Below, piece by piece: positions 54,710 to 62,826 of a stretch of DNA of 64,000 nt. Position numbers and translations under genes: made by a program. Positions within the stretch are counted from its first letter, which is position 1, and each line of letters starts with the position of its first letter. The stretch spans positions 1-64,000 of the forward strand of contig CACBQF010000003.1 of the NCBI GenBank assembly GCA_902541315.1, written 5' to 3'. Source of the stretch: an uncultured Pelagibacteraceae bacterium. GTDB taxonomy: Bacteria > Pseudomonadota > Alphaproteobacteria > Pelagibacterales > Pelagibacteraceae. The notes beneath the pieces were generated by a model, which ran no database searches, was not told the DNA's origin, and worked only from the letters and a program-made list of their open reading frames with translations.

Positions 54710-55123
54710 TTATTTTTTTTTTTTTAAAAAAATATAGAATGCGCCACTTCCTCCATCTTCAATATCAGCGTCTTTTATTTCATTTATAAACTTCATTAAA
54801 TCTAAATTACTTTTTATATACTCTGGCATAGAGTATTTCAGAATACCAAGATCTTTTGATGAATATGGATTTTTTTCATTATCTGAATGAATTCCTTTAC
54901 CTGTAACAATAACTAATTTTTTTATACCACTTTCATAAGCATCTCTAATACACTTATTTATTGTTTCATTTGCCTCTGATAAAGAAAAACCGTGAAAATC
55001 ATAATGCTTTGATTTAATTCTTTTTTTTTCTGCCTTGTCTAAATCCTTATTTGGCAAAGGATTATTCTCAGACAAAAAATTTTCCCAATCTTTTTTGTCT
55101 TTATTTGAAATCTTTTCAGTCAA
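54710..55123 (-). CDS. Smr-domain protein
   Basis: A 137-residue protein whose C-terminal two thirds form a Smr domain: HYDFHGFSLSEANETINKCI (DHGxxxxEA-type), GIKKLVIVTGKGIHSD, and LGILKYSMPEYIK. Smr domains are nucleases acting on DNA or on stalled ribosome mRNA. The N-terminal 30 residues are charged and likely flexible. It is directly after the Tim44-like gene, a common alphaproteobacterial pairing. Confidence 0.88.
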   Translation of the reverse strand: MTEKISNKDKKDWENFLSENNPLPNKDLDKAEKKRIKSKHYDFHGFSLSEANETINKCIRDAYESGIKKLVIVTGKGIHSDNEKNPYSSKDLGILKYSMPEYIKSNLDLMKFINEIKDADIEDGGSGAFYIFLKKKK

Positions 55124-55720
55124 TTAAGTAAGAGTATCGACCAATTGCCAATTTGGATTGTTCGACTTTGTGTCTCTGGAGAAAACCCAGGTGTCATAGA
55201 TCTTTTTAATTTTTTCAGGATGACCTGATACTATTTTTTTTTCTTTATCTCTAATACACGTTATAACTTCTCCTACAAAGTCTACAGTTACCTTCAGGAT
55301 AGTGCCCATTCTTATATGCTCCTTTATACTTGCAGAATTAATTCCAATAAATGTTATTTCAGCGAAGTGTCCTCTTTTATTTCTTTCATTTAAAGCAGAT
55401 TTAAATTGAGAATATATTTTTTCACTAAGCAAAGGTTTGCTGTTAGTAATTTTATTATCTTGATCACTAAAATCAGTAATTATAGTTTCATAAGCAATTT
55501 TTGCACCTTTTAAAAATTCCTTTTGAGCACTTTCATCAAAATTTTCATTTTTTTTGATGTTATTATCTGCTTGAGTTTTTTTTAAAATATTCTCAAATTG
55601 AGGGTTTATTTTTCCTTCAAAACCAGTTCTCTTTCCCAGTATTCCTCTCAACCTAAGAAATATAAAACCAGCTATCATGGCTAAGAGAATAATATCTATA
55701 TATTCAAAACTATAATTCAT
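55124..55720 (-). CDS. Tim44/TimA-family putative adaptor protein
   Basis: A 198-residue protein with one N-terminal anchor (about 6-26), a linker, and a Tim44-like (NTF2-fold) domain: FLKGAKIAYETIITDFSDQD, then IRMGTILKVTVDFVGEV and IYDTWVFSRDTKSNNPNWQLVDT. Alphaproteobacterial members are relatives of the mitochondrial import motor part Tim44 and are inner-membrane adaptors. It is the first of three leftward genes and is divergent from fxsA. Confidence 0.88.
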   Translation of the reverse strand: MNYSFEYIDIILLAMIAGFIFLRLRGILGKRTGFEGKINPQFENILKKTQADNNIKKNENFDESAQKEFLKGAKIAYETIITDFSDQDNKITNSKPLLSEKIYSQFKSALNERNKRGHFAEITFIGINSASIKEHIRMGTILKVTVDFVGEVITCIRDKEKKIVSGHPEKIKKIYDTWVFSRDTKSNNPNWQLVDTLT

Positions 55721-55777
55721 TAGCTAATAGTAATTACTATGTTGAATAATTTCAACTAACAATTAAATTAAAGACAA

Positions 55778-56203
55778 ATGAACACAGTTTTAGTAGCTAT
55801 AATTTTAATACCTGTTATTGAAATTTTCTTATTTATAAAAATTGGTGCCCATATTGGAGCATTTAATACAATTTCTTTAATATTTATCACAGCAATTCTG
55901 GGTATTATTTATGCAAGATATGAAGGTTTAAATACCTTGAAATCTGGATTTACCCAATTAGTCAAAAACGAGTTGCCTGCATATGAAATAATATCTGGGG
56001 CTGCTATAGCATTTGCTGCTTTATTATTAATTATACCAGGTTTTGCGACAGATATAATTGGATTTACTTTAATAATACCCTTCACAAGAAAACTAATTTT
56101 TAAAAGTTTTTCATCAAAATTCAAAGTTAAGGAAAAGACCAATAGAAACTTTATTGATGGTGAATATGAAGATATAGAAAGCGAAGATGACAAAAAATTA
56201 TAA
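55778..56203 (+). CDS. fxsA: FxsA-family membrane protein
   Basis: A 141-residue protein with three helices: VAIILIPVIEIFLFIKIGAHIGAFNTISLIFITAILGIIYARYEGL-like pattern at the N-terminus, and LLIIPGFATDIIGFTLIIP further on. The tail is acidic (EYEDIESEDDKKL). In E. coli FxsA counteracts phage exclusion by F PifA; its normal role is unknown. It overlaps secB by 17 bases. Confidence 0.88.
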   Translation: MNTVLVAIILIPVIEIFLFIKIGAHIGAFNTISLIFITAILGIIYARYEGLNTLKSGFTQLVKNELPAYEIISGAAIAFAALLLIIPGFATDIIGFTLIIPFTRKLIFKSFSSKFKVKEKTNRNFIDGEYEDIESEDDKKL

Positions 56204-56609
56204 GATTTTAGCAAAATTCATCAAAGACATGTCAAGTGAAACACCTGATGCTGAAACATATATGTATGTTAAAGATAACATTGGTCGTTATCAATTAGGA
56301 ATTGATATAAACTCAAAAGCAATAAAAAGTAGGTTAATAGAAATTAATACTTCTATAAAGTTTCACGATAAAGAACAAAACGTCAAAAAATCGATCTTTG
56401 AATTCGTTTATACATCAATAGTACAAATTGATGAAAATCTAAAAGATAAAAAAATTTTAGAAAAAATCGTTCTTGTTGATGTTCAAAAAGATATTTATGA
56501 AAATATTGAAAAAACACTAATAAATTTACTGCATAATTCAGGTTATCCTGCGATAAAAATCGAAAAAAAAATAGATTTTGAAAGTCTATATAAAAAAAAT
56601 ATTAAGTAA
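56187..56609 (+). CDS. secB: Protein-export chaperone SecB
   Basis: A 140-residue tetrameric chaperone: YKILAKFIKDMSSETPDAETY at the start (a SecB landmark), IDINSKAIKSRLIEINTSIKF, and the typical NLLHNSGYPAIKIEKKIDFESLY end in place of the usual PPINPVDFEALY. It holds preproteins for SecA. The departure from the usual C-terminal sequence is notable but the fold segments match. It begins inside fxsA and its stop overlaps dnaQ. Confidence 0.9.
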   Translation: MTKNYKILAKFIKDMSSETPDAETYMYVKDNIGRYQLGIDINSKAIKSRLIEINTSIKFHDKEQNVKKSIFEFVYTSIVQIDENLKDKKILEKIVLVDVQKDIYENIEKTLINLLHNSGYPAIKIEKKIDFESLYKKNIK

Positions 56610-57267
56610 AAAAATTTTTTTTTATCTGTGATTTTATAAATTCTTTATGTTTTTTTAATTCAACATTAGATGGTTTAATAATCTTTTTAAAATAATTAAT
56701 CTTCTCCTGAAAAATTGTCTCCCTTGATATTTCTTTTTTACTAAAATCTAAAGTTGGTTCTTTTTGATCAATTAAATTAATATAAACCTTCGCTAATAAT
56801 TCACAGTCTATTAAAGCTGTATGTTTTGTTCTTCTTGAATTATCAATTCTATACCTTTTACAAAGAGCATCTAAGTTTGAAGGAGAACCGGGGAATTTAT
56901 CTCTTGCTAAAGTTAGCGTATCTACTATTTCGTTGTTAATTTTTTTTTTACCTAGAATCTTCAACTCGTTATTTAAATGAGACAAATCAAAATCAGCATT
57001 GTGAATTATAATTTTTTTCCCATCAATAAACTCTAAAAACTTATCTGCGACCTCAGAAAATTTTTTTTGTTTTGCAAGAAATTCATCTGAGTAACCATGA
57101 ACTTCGAATGCTTTCTCTGAAACTTTTCTCTCAGGATTAAGATAACAATGAAATTTGTTGTTTGTAGGTATAAGATTATCAAGCTCAATACACCCAATTT
57201 CAACAATTCTGTGACCATCTTTTACTGAAATACCCGTGGTTTCGGTATCTAATACAATTTCTTTCAT
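56602..57267 (-). CDS. dnaQ: DNA polymerase III epsilon subunit (3'-5' proofreading exonuclease)
   Basis: A 221-residue DEDDh exonuclease: Exo I VLDTETTGIS with D7 and E9, Exo II IIHNADFDLSHLNNEL, and Exo III RTKHTALIDCELLAKVY with the His and Asp. ALCKRYRIDNSRR is the typical middle motif. It proofreads new DNA at the replication fork. It shares one base with coaE upstream and overlaps secB by eight bases tail to tail. Confidence 0.95.
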   Translation of the reverse strand: MKEIVLDTETTGISVKDGHRIVEIGCIELDNLIPTNNKFHCYLNPERKVSEKAFEVHGYSDEFLAKQKKFSEVADKFLEFIDGKKIIIHNADFDLSHLNNELKILGKKKINNEIVDTLTLARDKFPGSPSNLDALCKRYRIDNSRRTKHTALIDCELLAKVYINLIDQKEPTLDFSKKEISRETIFQEKINYFKKIIKPSNVELKKHKEFIKSQIKKNFFT

Positions 57268-57836
57268 TATAAAATCTTATTTAAAATATAGTTTATATCT
57301 TTTTTTACTGGATTGTTAGTAAAATTATTTTTAATAACAAATTGAGACAAACGTTTTTTATAATTGAGTGAAAGTTGAGCCTGTTTAAATTTATTAAATA
57401 GTTTTAAGTCGAAATTTTTTCTTTTTTTTAATCTTTTCATTATATTTTTTTTTTTAGCATCAACAAAAATTAAAATATCATTTTTGTTATTAATTTTATT
57501 TTCTAACAAAAGTGGTATATCCAATATTACAATTTTTTTATTTTTATTTTTTTTTAAAAAAAGATACATTTTTTTTCTTACTTCGATGTGAATTATTTCT
57601 ATAATTTTTTTTAAATTATTTCTATTACCCAAAATTGCATTTATAATTTCTCTTTTTTTAATTGGAAAAGAATTAATATACTTGGGTAAAATTTTTTTTA
57701 GTTTAAAAAAAATTTTTTTTTCTTTGTCATAAATTTTTGCAACTTCTTTATCTGCATTAAATACTGGGTAGCCAAAACATTTAGCAATATAACTTTTACC
57801 TGATCCAATATCTCCTAATATTCCTATTCTCTTCAT
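57267..57836 (-). CDS. coaE: Dephospho-CoA kinase
   Basis: A 189-residue P-loop kinase that phosphorylates dephospho-CoA at the 3' ribose hydroxyl. It has the Walker A GILGDIGSGKSYIAKCFG at 5-22, FNADKEVAKIYDK, and VILDIPLLLENK. It is very lysine-rich from AT bias, with poly-T/A tracts in the DNA. It shares one base each with dnaQ and aroE. Confidence 0.93.
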   Translation of the reverse strand: MKRIGILGDIGSGKSYIAKCFGYPVFNADKEVAKIYDKEKKIFFKLKKILPKYINSFPIKKREIINAILGNRNNLKKIIEIIHIEVRKKMYLFLKKNKNKKIVILDIPLLLENKINNKNDILIFVDAKKKNIMKRLKKRKNFDLKLFNKFKQAQLSLNYKKRLSQFVIKNNFTNNPVKKDINYILNKIL

Positions 57837-58660
57837 TAGTCTAAAAGCTCTATCACTTCTTCATTAATTTCTGGTTGTATGTTGTGCCAAAGTTTAAAGG
57901 CTTCTGCCGCTTGATAAATGAACATTTTTTTTCCATTTTCAGTTTGATTACCCAGGTCTTTACCAGTTTTTAAAAATTTCGTCTCCTTGGGATTGTAAAT
58001 TACATCATAAAAAAACTTATTTTTGCCAATGTTTGAAAAGTCTAAATCCAATTTTTGATTATTATTTAACTCTACACTTGTAGCATTAATAACTATATCA
58101 AATTCAGGTATTACTCCCCAATTTACAACTCCAATCTCACTTTGTTTATTTTTCTTAAGCATTTTCTCATTTGAAAACTTTTGTAAGTCCTCAGCTTTTT
58201 TTTTTGTTCTATTGGATAGAGTAATACTAAATGCTCTCATTTTATTTAATGCAAAAATTATAGATGGAACAACTCCCCCAGCACCTAAAAGGAAAACTTT
58301 TTTTTTTTTAAAATCGTATTTTGTAAACCTTATTGCATTTTCAAATCCCCCTATATCTGTATTATGACCTATAATTTTATCTTCATTATCTAATAAAATT
58401 GTATTAACTGATTGTGTGGCTTCAGCATCTGGGGTTAATTTGTCTAGATAAGGAATTACCTCTTTTTTAAATGGTACAGTGACATTTGCTCCACGTATAT
58501 TTTTATTTCTGATGTTCGAAATAAAATTTTGTAAATTTTTACTATCTAGCTTTTCTTTTTCATATATTGCATTGATATTATTTTTCTCCATCCAATAATT
58601 GTGTAATTTTGGTGATAACGAATGATCAATAGGATTTCCAATGACTAAAAATTTATTCAT
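57836..58660 (-). CDS. aroE: Shikimate dehydrogenase
   Basis: A 274-residue NADPH enzyme reducing 3-dehydroshikimate in aromatic amino acid synthesis. Substrate residues are in IGNPIDHSLSPKLHNYW and GANVTVPFKKEV (catalytic Lys), and the cofactor loop is LLGAGGVVPSII with TLSNRTKKKAEDL after it. Length is standard. It overlaps maf by eight bases and coaE by one. Confidence 0.95.
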   Translation of the reverse strand: MNKFLVIGNPIDHSLSPKLHNYWMEKNNINAIYEKEKLDSKNLQNFISNIRNKNIRGANVTVPFKKEVIPYLDKLTPDAEATQSVNTILLDNEDKIIGHNTDIGGFENAIRFTKYDFKKKKVFLLGAGGVVPSIIFALNKMRAFSITLSNRTKKKAEDLQKFSNEKMLKKNKQSEIGVVNWGVIPEFDIVINATSVELNNNQKLDLDFSNIGKNKFFYDVIYNPKETKFLKTGKDLGNQTENGKKMFIYQAAEAFKLWHNIQPEINEEVIELLD

Positions 58661-59240
58661 AATTTTTTAGATAATCTTTAATTTTGTCAATAGGAAGGCC
58701 CATAATGGTATTTTCATTCCCTTCAATTTTAGAAAATAAAGCTCTGCCCTCACCCTCAATTTGATAAACATTATACGAATAAAGAGCTTCATCACTTATC
58801 TTTGACAAATAACGTTCTAATTCATTTTCAGTAAAAACTTTCATAGTAAGTTTGGCTCTATCGGTATAATTCCAGACCATAAACCCATCTTTTGATATGC
58901 AAACCGAACTTATTAAATAATGAACTTTTCCGTTAAGTTTTTTTAATATCTTTATGGCTTCATCTCTGCTACCAGGCTTTGAAATTAATTCCCCCTCTAA
59001 ATCTATTACACTATCCGCACCCAATACTAATTTATTAGGTTTTTTCATACTAACTTTATTTGCTTTTAATTCTGCTAAATTTTTTGAGATTGTTTCTGGA
59101 CTTGCATTTTCATTTAAAAGGCTCATTTTAACAAGATCTTCATCAACATTTGACGGCTCTACAAAATTCTCAATATTATTTTTATCTAAAATATTTTTTC
59201 TCACTTTACTTTTGGAAGCTAAAATAATTTTTTTATCCAT
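58653..59240 (-). CDS. maf: Maf-family nucleotide pyrophosphatase
   Basis: A 195-residue house-cleaning enzyme that hydrolyses modified or non-canonical nucleoside triphosphates. It begins ILASKSKVRKNILDKNNI, then has VLGADSVIDLEGELISKPGSRDEAIKIL and the closing NENTIMGLPIDKI. The order PEP synthase regulator-maf-aroE-coaE-dnaQ is the origin-proximal order in Caulobacter and Rickettsia. Confidence 0.93.
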   Translation of the reverse strand: MDKKIILASKSKVRKNILDKNNIENFVEPSNVDEDLVKMSLLNENASPETISKNLAELKANKVSMKKPNKLVLGADSVIDLEGELISKPGSRDEAIKILKKLNGKVHYLISSVCISKDGFMVWNYTDRAKLTMKVFTENELERYLSKISDEALYSYNVYQIEGEGRALFSKIEGNENTIMGLPIDKIKDYLKNYE

Positions 59241-60063
59241 TTTTTTTATTAGAGAAAATTTCGTAGATTTTTATTATCGATGCAGCAGTTTCCTCGACTG
59301 ACTTTCTTGTAACATCAATTGTTGGCCATTTGTACTTTTTAAAAGTATTTTTTGCTTCTTCAACTTCTTTTTTTATTTTGTTTAAATTTGTATAATCTTG
59401 ATTCTTTTTATCTTTTAATGAATTTATTCGATTCTTTCTTACATCGGCTAACCTTTCTGCTTCAGTGGTCAAACCTATTATGCAAAAATTTTGAGGATTT
59501 TCTTTTAAATTTTTTGGTATAGAATTTTTATTCACTAAAGGAATATTTGCAGTTTTAAAACCCTTGTTGGCTAGATAAATAGAGGTTGGTGTTTTACTTG
59601 TTCTACTTACACCTAGTAAAATAATATCTGATTTTTCGACATCATTAAGCAAGTTTCCATCATCATGATTCATGGTAAATTGTATTGCCTCGATCCTGTC
59701 GTAATATTCATCATTTAAGGCATGTTGTCCGCTAGGTTCATGAGAGGCCTTTTGATTAAATAATTTTGAAAAATTTAAAATTAAACTACCCAGTACTCCG
59801 AAGCATGGTATTTTTTTTTTATCACACGTGTTAGCTAAAAATTTAGCTAAATTATTATCAACAATTGTGTAGAGAATTATTGAATTTTTTTCCTTAGTCG
59901 CTAAATCCAAGATTTTATGTATTTGATTTTCTGTTCTAGTAAACGAATATGAATTTACCTTATAATCAATATTTTTGAATTGAGCTTTTAGTGACAAAAA
60001 AATTCTGTCTAAAGTTTCTCCAGTAGAGTCCGAAATCAAGAATATTTGATAAGTATTAGCCAT
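59233..60063 (-). CDS. PEP synthase/pyruvate phosphate dikinase regulatory protein (DUF299)
   Basis: A 276-residue bifunctional kinase/pyrophosphorylase that regulates PEP synthase or PPDK by ADP-dependent phosphorylation. Motifs are FLISDSTGETLDRIF at the start, the P-loop LLGVSRTSKTPTSIYLANKG near 154-173 and the conserved ASHEPSGQHALNDEYYDRIEAI. Its homologue flanks the chromosomal origin in Caulobacter and is RP001 in Rickettsia prowazekii. It is the first leftward gene from the presumed origin. Confidence 0.92.
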   Translation of the reverse strand: MANTYQIFLISDSTGETLDRIFLSLKAQFKNIDYKVNSYSFTRTENQIHKILDLATKEKNSIILYTIVDNNLAKFLANTCDKKKIPCFGVLGSLILNFSKLFNQKASHEPSGQHALNDEYYDRIEAIQFTMNHDDGNLLNDVEKSDIILLGVSRTSKTPTSIYLANKGFKTANIPLVNKNSIPKNLKENPQNFCIIGLTTEAERLADVRKNRINSLKDKKNQDYTNLNKIKKEVEEAKNTFKKYKWPTIDVTRKSVEETAASIIKIYEIFSNKKNG

Positions 60064-60324
60064 GTATATTTTGTTAATATCTTTGTAATATTTTAATAGA
60101 TTTAAATAAATTTATTTTTTCCTTAAAATAGCATGTAAAATGCTTGTTTTATTAACATTTTTTATTAAGTGGAAAACAATTATACAAATGATTAAGTAAT
60201 TCATAAATTGCATGTAAAATTGTAAAAATTAAAGAATAAACGGTTAATAAAATGTTCATAAAAAATAGTTACCATTATTCACATTCCCTAATAATACTAC
60301 AATCTTATAATATATATTTTATTT
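60064..60324. other. Putative chromosomal replication origin (oriC)
   Basis: This AT-rich 261-base gap lies between the DUF299 gene and hemE, matching the flanks of the Caulobacter origin. It holds a perfect DnaA box TTATTCACA at 60275-60283, near matches TTATACAAA at 60180-60188 and, reversed, TGTTCATAA at 60253-60261, and the repeated 11-mer GCATGTAAAAT at 60131-60141 and 60210-60220. Coding direction changes from leftward to rightward here. hemE promoter elements must also be inside. Confidence 0.72.
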
Positions 60325-61326
60325 ATGACTCCAATTTATGAAGTTTTAAAAAATAATAATACAACTATAAAGCCTATATGGATTATGAGGCAAGCTGGAA
60401 GATATTTGCCTGAATTTAGAGAAATTAGAGCTAAAAATCCTGATTTTATAAAACTTTGCTTAAATGAAAATTTATCTGCAGAAATAACTTTACAGCCATT
60501 GAAAAGATTTGATTTAGATGCTGCAATAATTTTTTCAGATATTTTAATGCTACCATATGGACTAAATCAGAAAGTTGAATTTAAAAAAGGAATTGGACCT
60601 ATTTTAGGAGATTTAAATTTAGATAATATTCTTAAATTAGATGAAATCGATTTTGTTAAAAAGCTTACACCAGTTTATAAGTTGGTTAATTTAATTAAAG
60701 ATAACAATCTTACAAAAAATAAAAATACAATCGGTTTTGTTGGTGCTCCGTGGACCTTACTAGTTTATATGATTAACAAGAAATCTCCAAAATTAGGTTT
60801 AAAGAGTGATTTTTTTAAAGATGAAAAACTTATAAACAAAACTTTAAAGATTATCGAAAAATTTTTAAAAGTTCATATTAAAAATCAAGTTGATAGTGGT
60901 GCGCAAATCATTCAAATTTTTGATAGTTGGGCTGGACTATTAAGCGAAAAAGACTTTACAAACTATATTTATGAACCCACAATTAATATAGTGGAGTATA
61001 CTAAATCTTTAAATGTACCAGTAATATGTTTTCCTAAAGGTATAAAGAAATTTAAAGACTTTTGTGAAATTGTTAAGCCTAGTGCTATCTGTATTGATTA
61101 CGAAGTTGATCCAAAAGAAATTTTAAAAGATATTCAAATTCCTGTTCAAGGTGGTATGGATCCAAAGGTTTTATTAACTGATCAAGAAAACTTGAAAAAA
61201 GAGGTAAAAAAATATTTGAATATTTTTAAAGATCATCCTTATATATTTAATTTAGGGCACGGAATTTTGCCTGAAACTAATCCAAAAATGATGGATTATC
61301 TTGTAAAAATGGTGAAAGATCATTAA
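60325..61326 (+). CDS. hemE: Uroporphyrinogen decarboxylase
   Basis: A 333-residue TIM barrel that removes four carboxyls from uroporphyrinogen III to give coproporphyrinogen III. WIMRQAGRYLPEFREIR near 19-35, IIFSDILMLPYGL, GFVGAPWTLLVYM, IFDSWAGLLS and FNLGHGILPETNP are the family signatures, including the active-site Asp in FSDIL. It is the first rightward gene from the presumed origin, directly followed by hemH. Confidence 0.96.
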   Translation: MTPIYEVLKNNNTTIKPIWIMRQAGRYLPEFREIRAKNPDFIKLCLNENLSAEITLQPLKRFDLDAAIIFSDILMLPYGLNQKVEFKKGIGPILGDLNLDNILKLDEIDFVKKLTPVYKLVNLIKDNNLTKNKNTIGFVGAPWTLLVYMINKKSPKLGLKSDFFKDEKLINKTLKIIEKFLKVHIKNQVDSGAQIIQIFDSWAGLLSEKDFTNYIYEPTINIVEYTKSLNVPVICFPKGIKKFKDFCEIVKPSAICIDYEVDPKEILKDIQIPVQGGMDPKVLLTDQENLKKEVKKYLNIFKDHPYIFNLGHGILPETNPKMMDYLVKMVKDH

Positions 61327-62325
61327 ATGGAAAATAACAAAAATCATCCACAGGTTAATTTTGGCAAAACTGGAGTTTTAATAATTAACCTAGGAACACC
61401 TGACTCAACAGGCTGGCTAGATATAAGAAAATATTTGAGGGAATTTTTATCTGATAGAAGAGTAATAGAAGTTAATCCTATAATTTGGCAAATCATATTA
61501 AATGTTTTTATATTAAACTTGAGGCCTTCAAAAACTGCTAAAGCTTACAAGGAAATTTGGATGAAAAAAGAAAATATATCTCCATTACTTTACTATACTC
61601 GACAACAGGCAAATAAATTATCAAACTTGATATCTGATAAGAATGTTGTTGTGGATTTTGCCATGAGATATGGAAATCCGAGTATTAGAAGTAAAATAAA
61701 AGCTTTACATTCTATGGGTTGTGAAAATTTGGTAGTACTTCCATTATATCCTCAATATGCTGCAGCAACTACAGCCACAGTTTGTGATGAAGTTTATAGA
61801 ACACTTATGAAAATGAGGTGGCAACCGTCTATTAAGATTATACCTCATTACGAATCTCACCCTCAATATATAGATGCTTTAGTAAATTCACTGAATAACA
61901 AGATAAAAGAAATAAATTGGAAACCAGATTTAATTTTGACGTCTTACCATGGCATACCACAAAAATATTTCGATAAAGGAGATCCGTATCACTGTTATTG
62001 TCAAAAAACTACTAGATTGATCTCGGAAAAGTTTAATTCCATAGAGTTTAAAACAACGTTTCAATCAAGATTTGGTCCTCAAAAATGGCTTGAACCATAC
62101 ACAGACAAAACATTAGAAAAATTACCTAGCGAGGGTAAAAAGAATGTTCTTGCAATATGCCCCGGTTTCTCATCTGATTGTGTCGAAACTTTAGAGGAAA
62201 TTCTGATTCAAGGCAAAGAAACCTTTTTAGAGTCAGGTGGTGAAAATTTTGACATGGTTCCATGTTTAAATGATAGTGATGATCATATAGCCTTAATAAA
62301 ATCTTTGGTTCAAAAAAGCCTATAA
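61327..62325 (+). CDS. hemH: Ferrochelatase
   Basis: A 332-residue enzyme inserting Fe(II) into protoporphyrin IX. GVLIINLGTPDSTGWLDIRKYLREFLSDRRVIE at the start, the metal-site histidine in LTSYHGIPQKYFDKGDPY, and CPGFSSDCVETLEEI near 277 carry the active-site residues. No C-terminal extension with Fe-S cysteines is present. It begins where hemE ends, with no spacer. Confidence 0.96.
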   Translation: MENNKNHPQVNFGKTGVLIINLGTPDSTGWLDIRKYLREFLSDRRVIEVNPIIWQIILNVFILNLRPSKTAKAYKEIWMKKENISPLLYYTRQQANKLSNLISDKNVVVDFAMRYGNPSIRSKIKALHSMGCENLVVLPLYPQYAAATTATVCDEVYRTLMKMRWQPSIKIIPHYESHPQYIDALVNSLNNKIKEINWKPDLILTSYHGIPQKYFDKGDPYHCYCQKTTRLISEKFNSIEFKTTFQSRFGPQKWLEPYTDKTLEKLPSEGKKNVLAICPGFSSDCVETLEEILIQGKETFLESGGENFDMVPCLNDSDDHIALIKSLVQKSL

Positions 62326-62328
62326 TAT

Positions 62329-62763
62329 ATGAATACTTATTTACTCTTCAAATCTTTGCATTTAATAGCGGTTATTTCTTGGATGGCAGGACTTTTATAT
62401 CTTCCAAGAATTTTTGTTTATCATTCTGAAAATAATGATAAGCCAGCAGTCACAGAAGTGTTTAAAGTCATGGAAAAGAAACTTTTTTTTTACATAATGA
62501 CCCCAGCAATGACACTTTCCTGGATATTTGGATTAATATTGATACATGAAATAGGTTTTCAGCAGCTAGCTCAAAGGTGGATGATTTTAAAGCTTATTTT
62601 TGTGATTGCTTTAACTCTGTATCATTTTTATCTAGGGAGCGTCTTGGGTCAATTTAAATTAGATATTAACAAACATTCTTCCAAATATTATCGATACATT
62701 AACGAAATCCCTACATTATTGCTTATTTTAATCATTTTTATCGTTATTTTTAAACCTATCTAG
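62329..62763 (+). CDS. hemJ: Protoporphyrinogen IX oxidase HemJ
   Basis: A 144-residue four-helix membrane protein: KSLHLIAVISWMAGLLYLPRIFVYH with the conserved His and Arg at the N-terminus, KLFFYIMTPAMTLSWIFGL, RWMILKLIFVIALTLYHFYLG, and [22 protein letters not shown]. HemJ oxidises protoporphyrinogen using the quinone pool, replacing HemG or HemY. Its place after hemH gives the pathway order E-H-J, and it is followed by rho. Confidence 0.93.
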   Translation: MNTYLLFKSLHLIAVISWMAGLLYLPRIFVYHSENNDKPAVTEVFKVMEKKLFFYIMTPAMTLSWIFGLILIHEIGFQQLAQRWMILKLIFVIALTLYHFYLGSVLGQFKLDINKHSSKYYRYINEIPTLLLILIIFIVIFKPI

Positions 62764-62799
62764 GGTTGAATAATTTAAATTAGTATATATATTCGAAAT

Positions 62800-62819
62800 A
62801 TTATTAAGTCCTTAATAAT
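62800..62819 (+). promoter_or_regulatory. Perfect hairpin in the rho leader
   Basis: ATTATTAAG (62800-62808) and CTTAATAAT (62811-62819) are perfectly complementary with two bases between them, ending seven bases before the rho ATG. Folded in RNA it would place a stem right at the ribosome binding region. It could limit rho translation, or act as a weak terminator for the hem transcript. rho is autoregulated in E. coli, so a leader control is plausible. Confidence 0.45.
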
Positions 62820-62826
62820 TTAACTC

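Noticed and set aside
57400..57720. Long T/A homopolymer tracts in coaE that could mark a decayed gene.
   Set aside because: The reading frame is unbroken and all CoaE motifs are present; the tracts reflect lysine codons in AT-rich DNA.
60120..60270. CtrA-type sites (TTAA-N7-TTAA) in the presumed origin.
   Set aside because: TTAA pairs are present but with spacings of 9 and 11, not 7, so regulation by CtrA is not supported.
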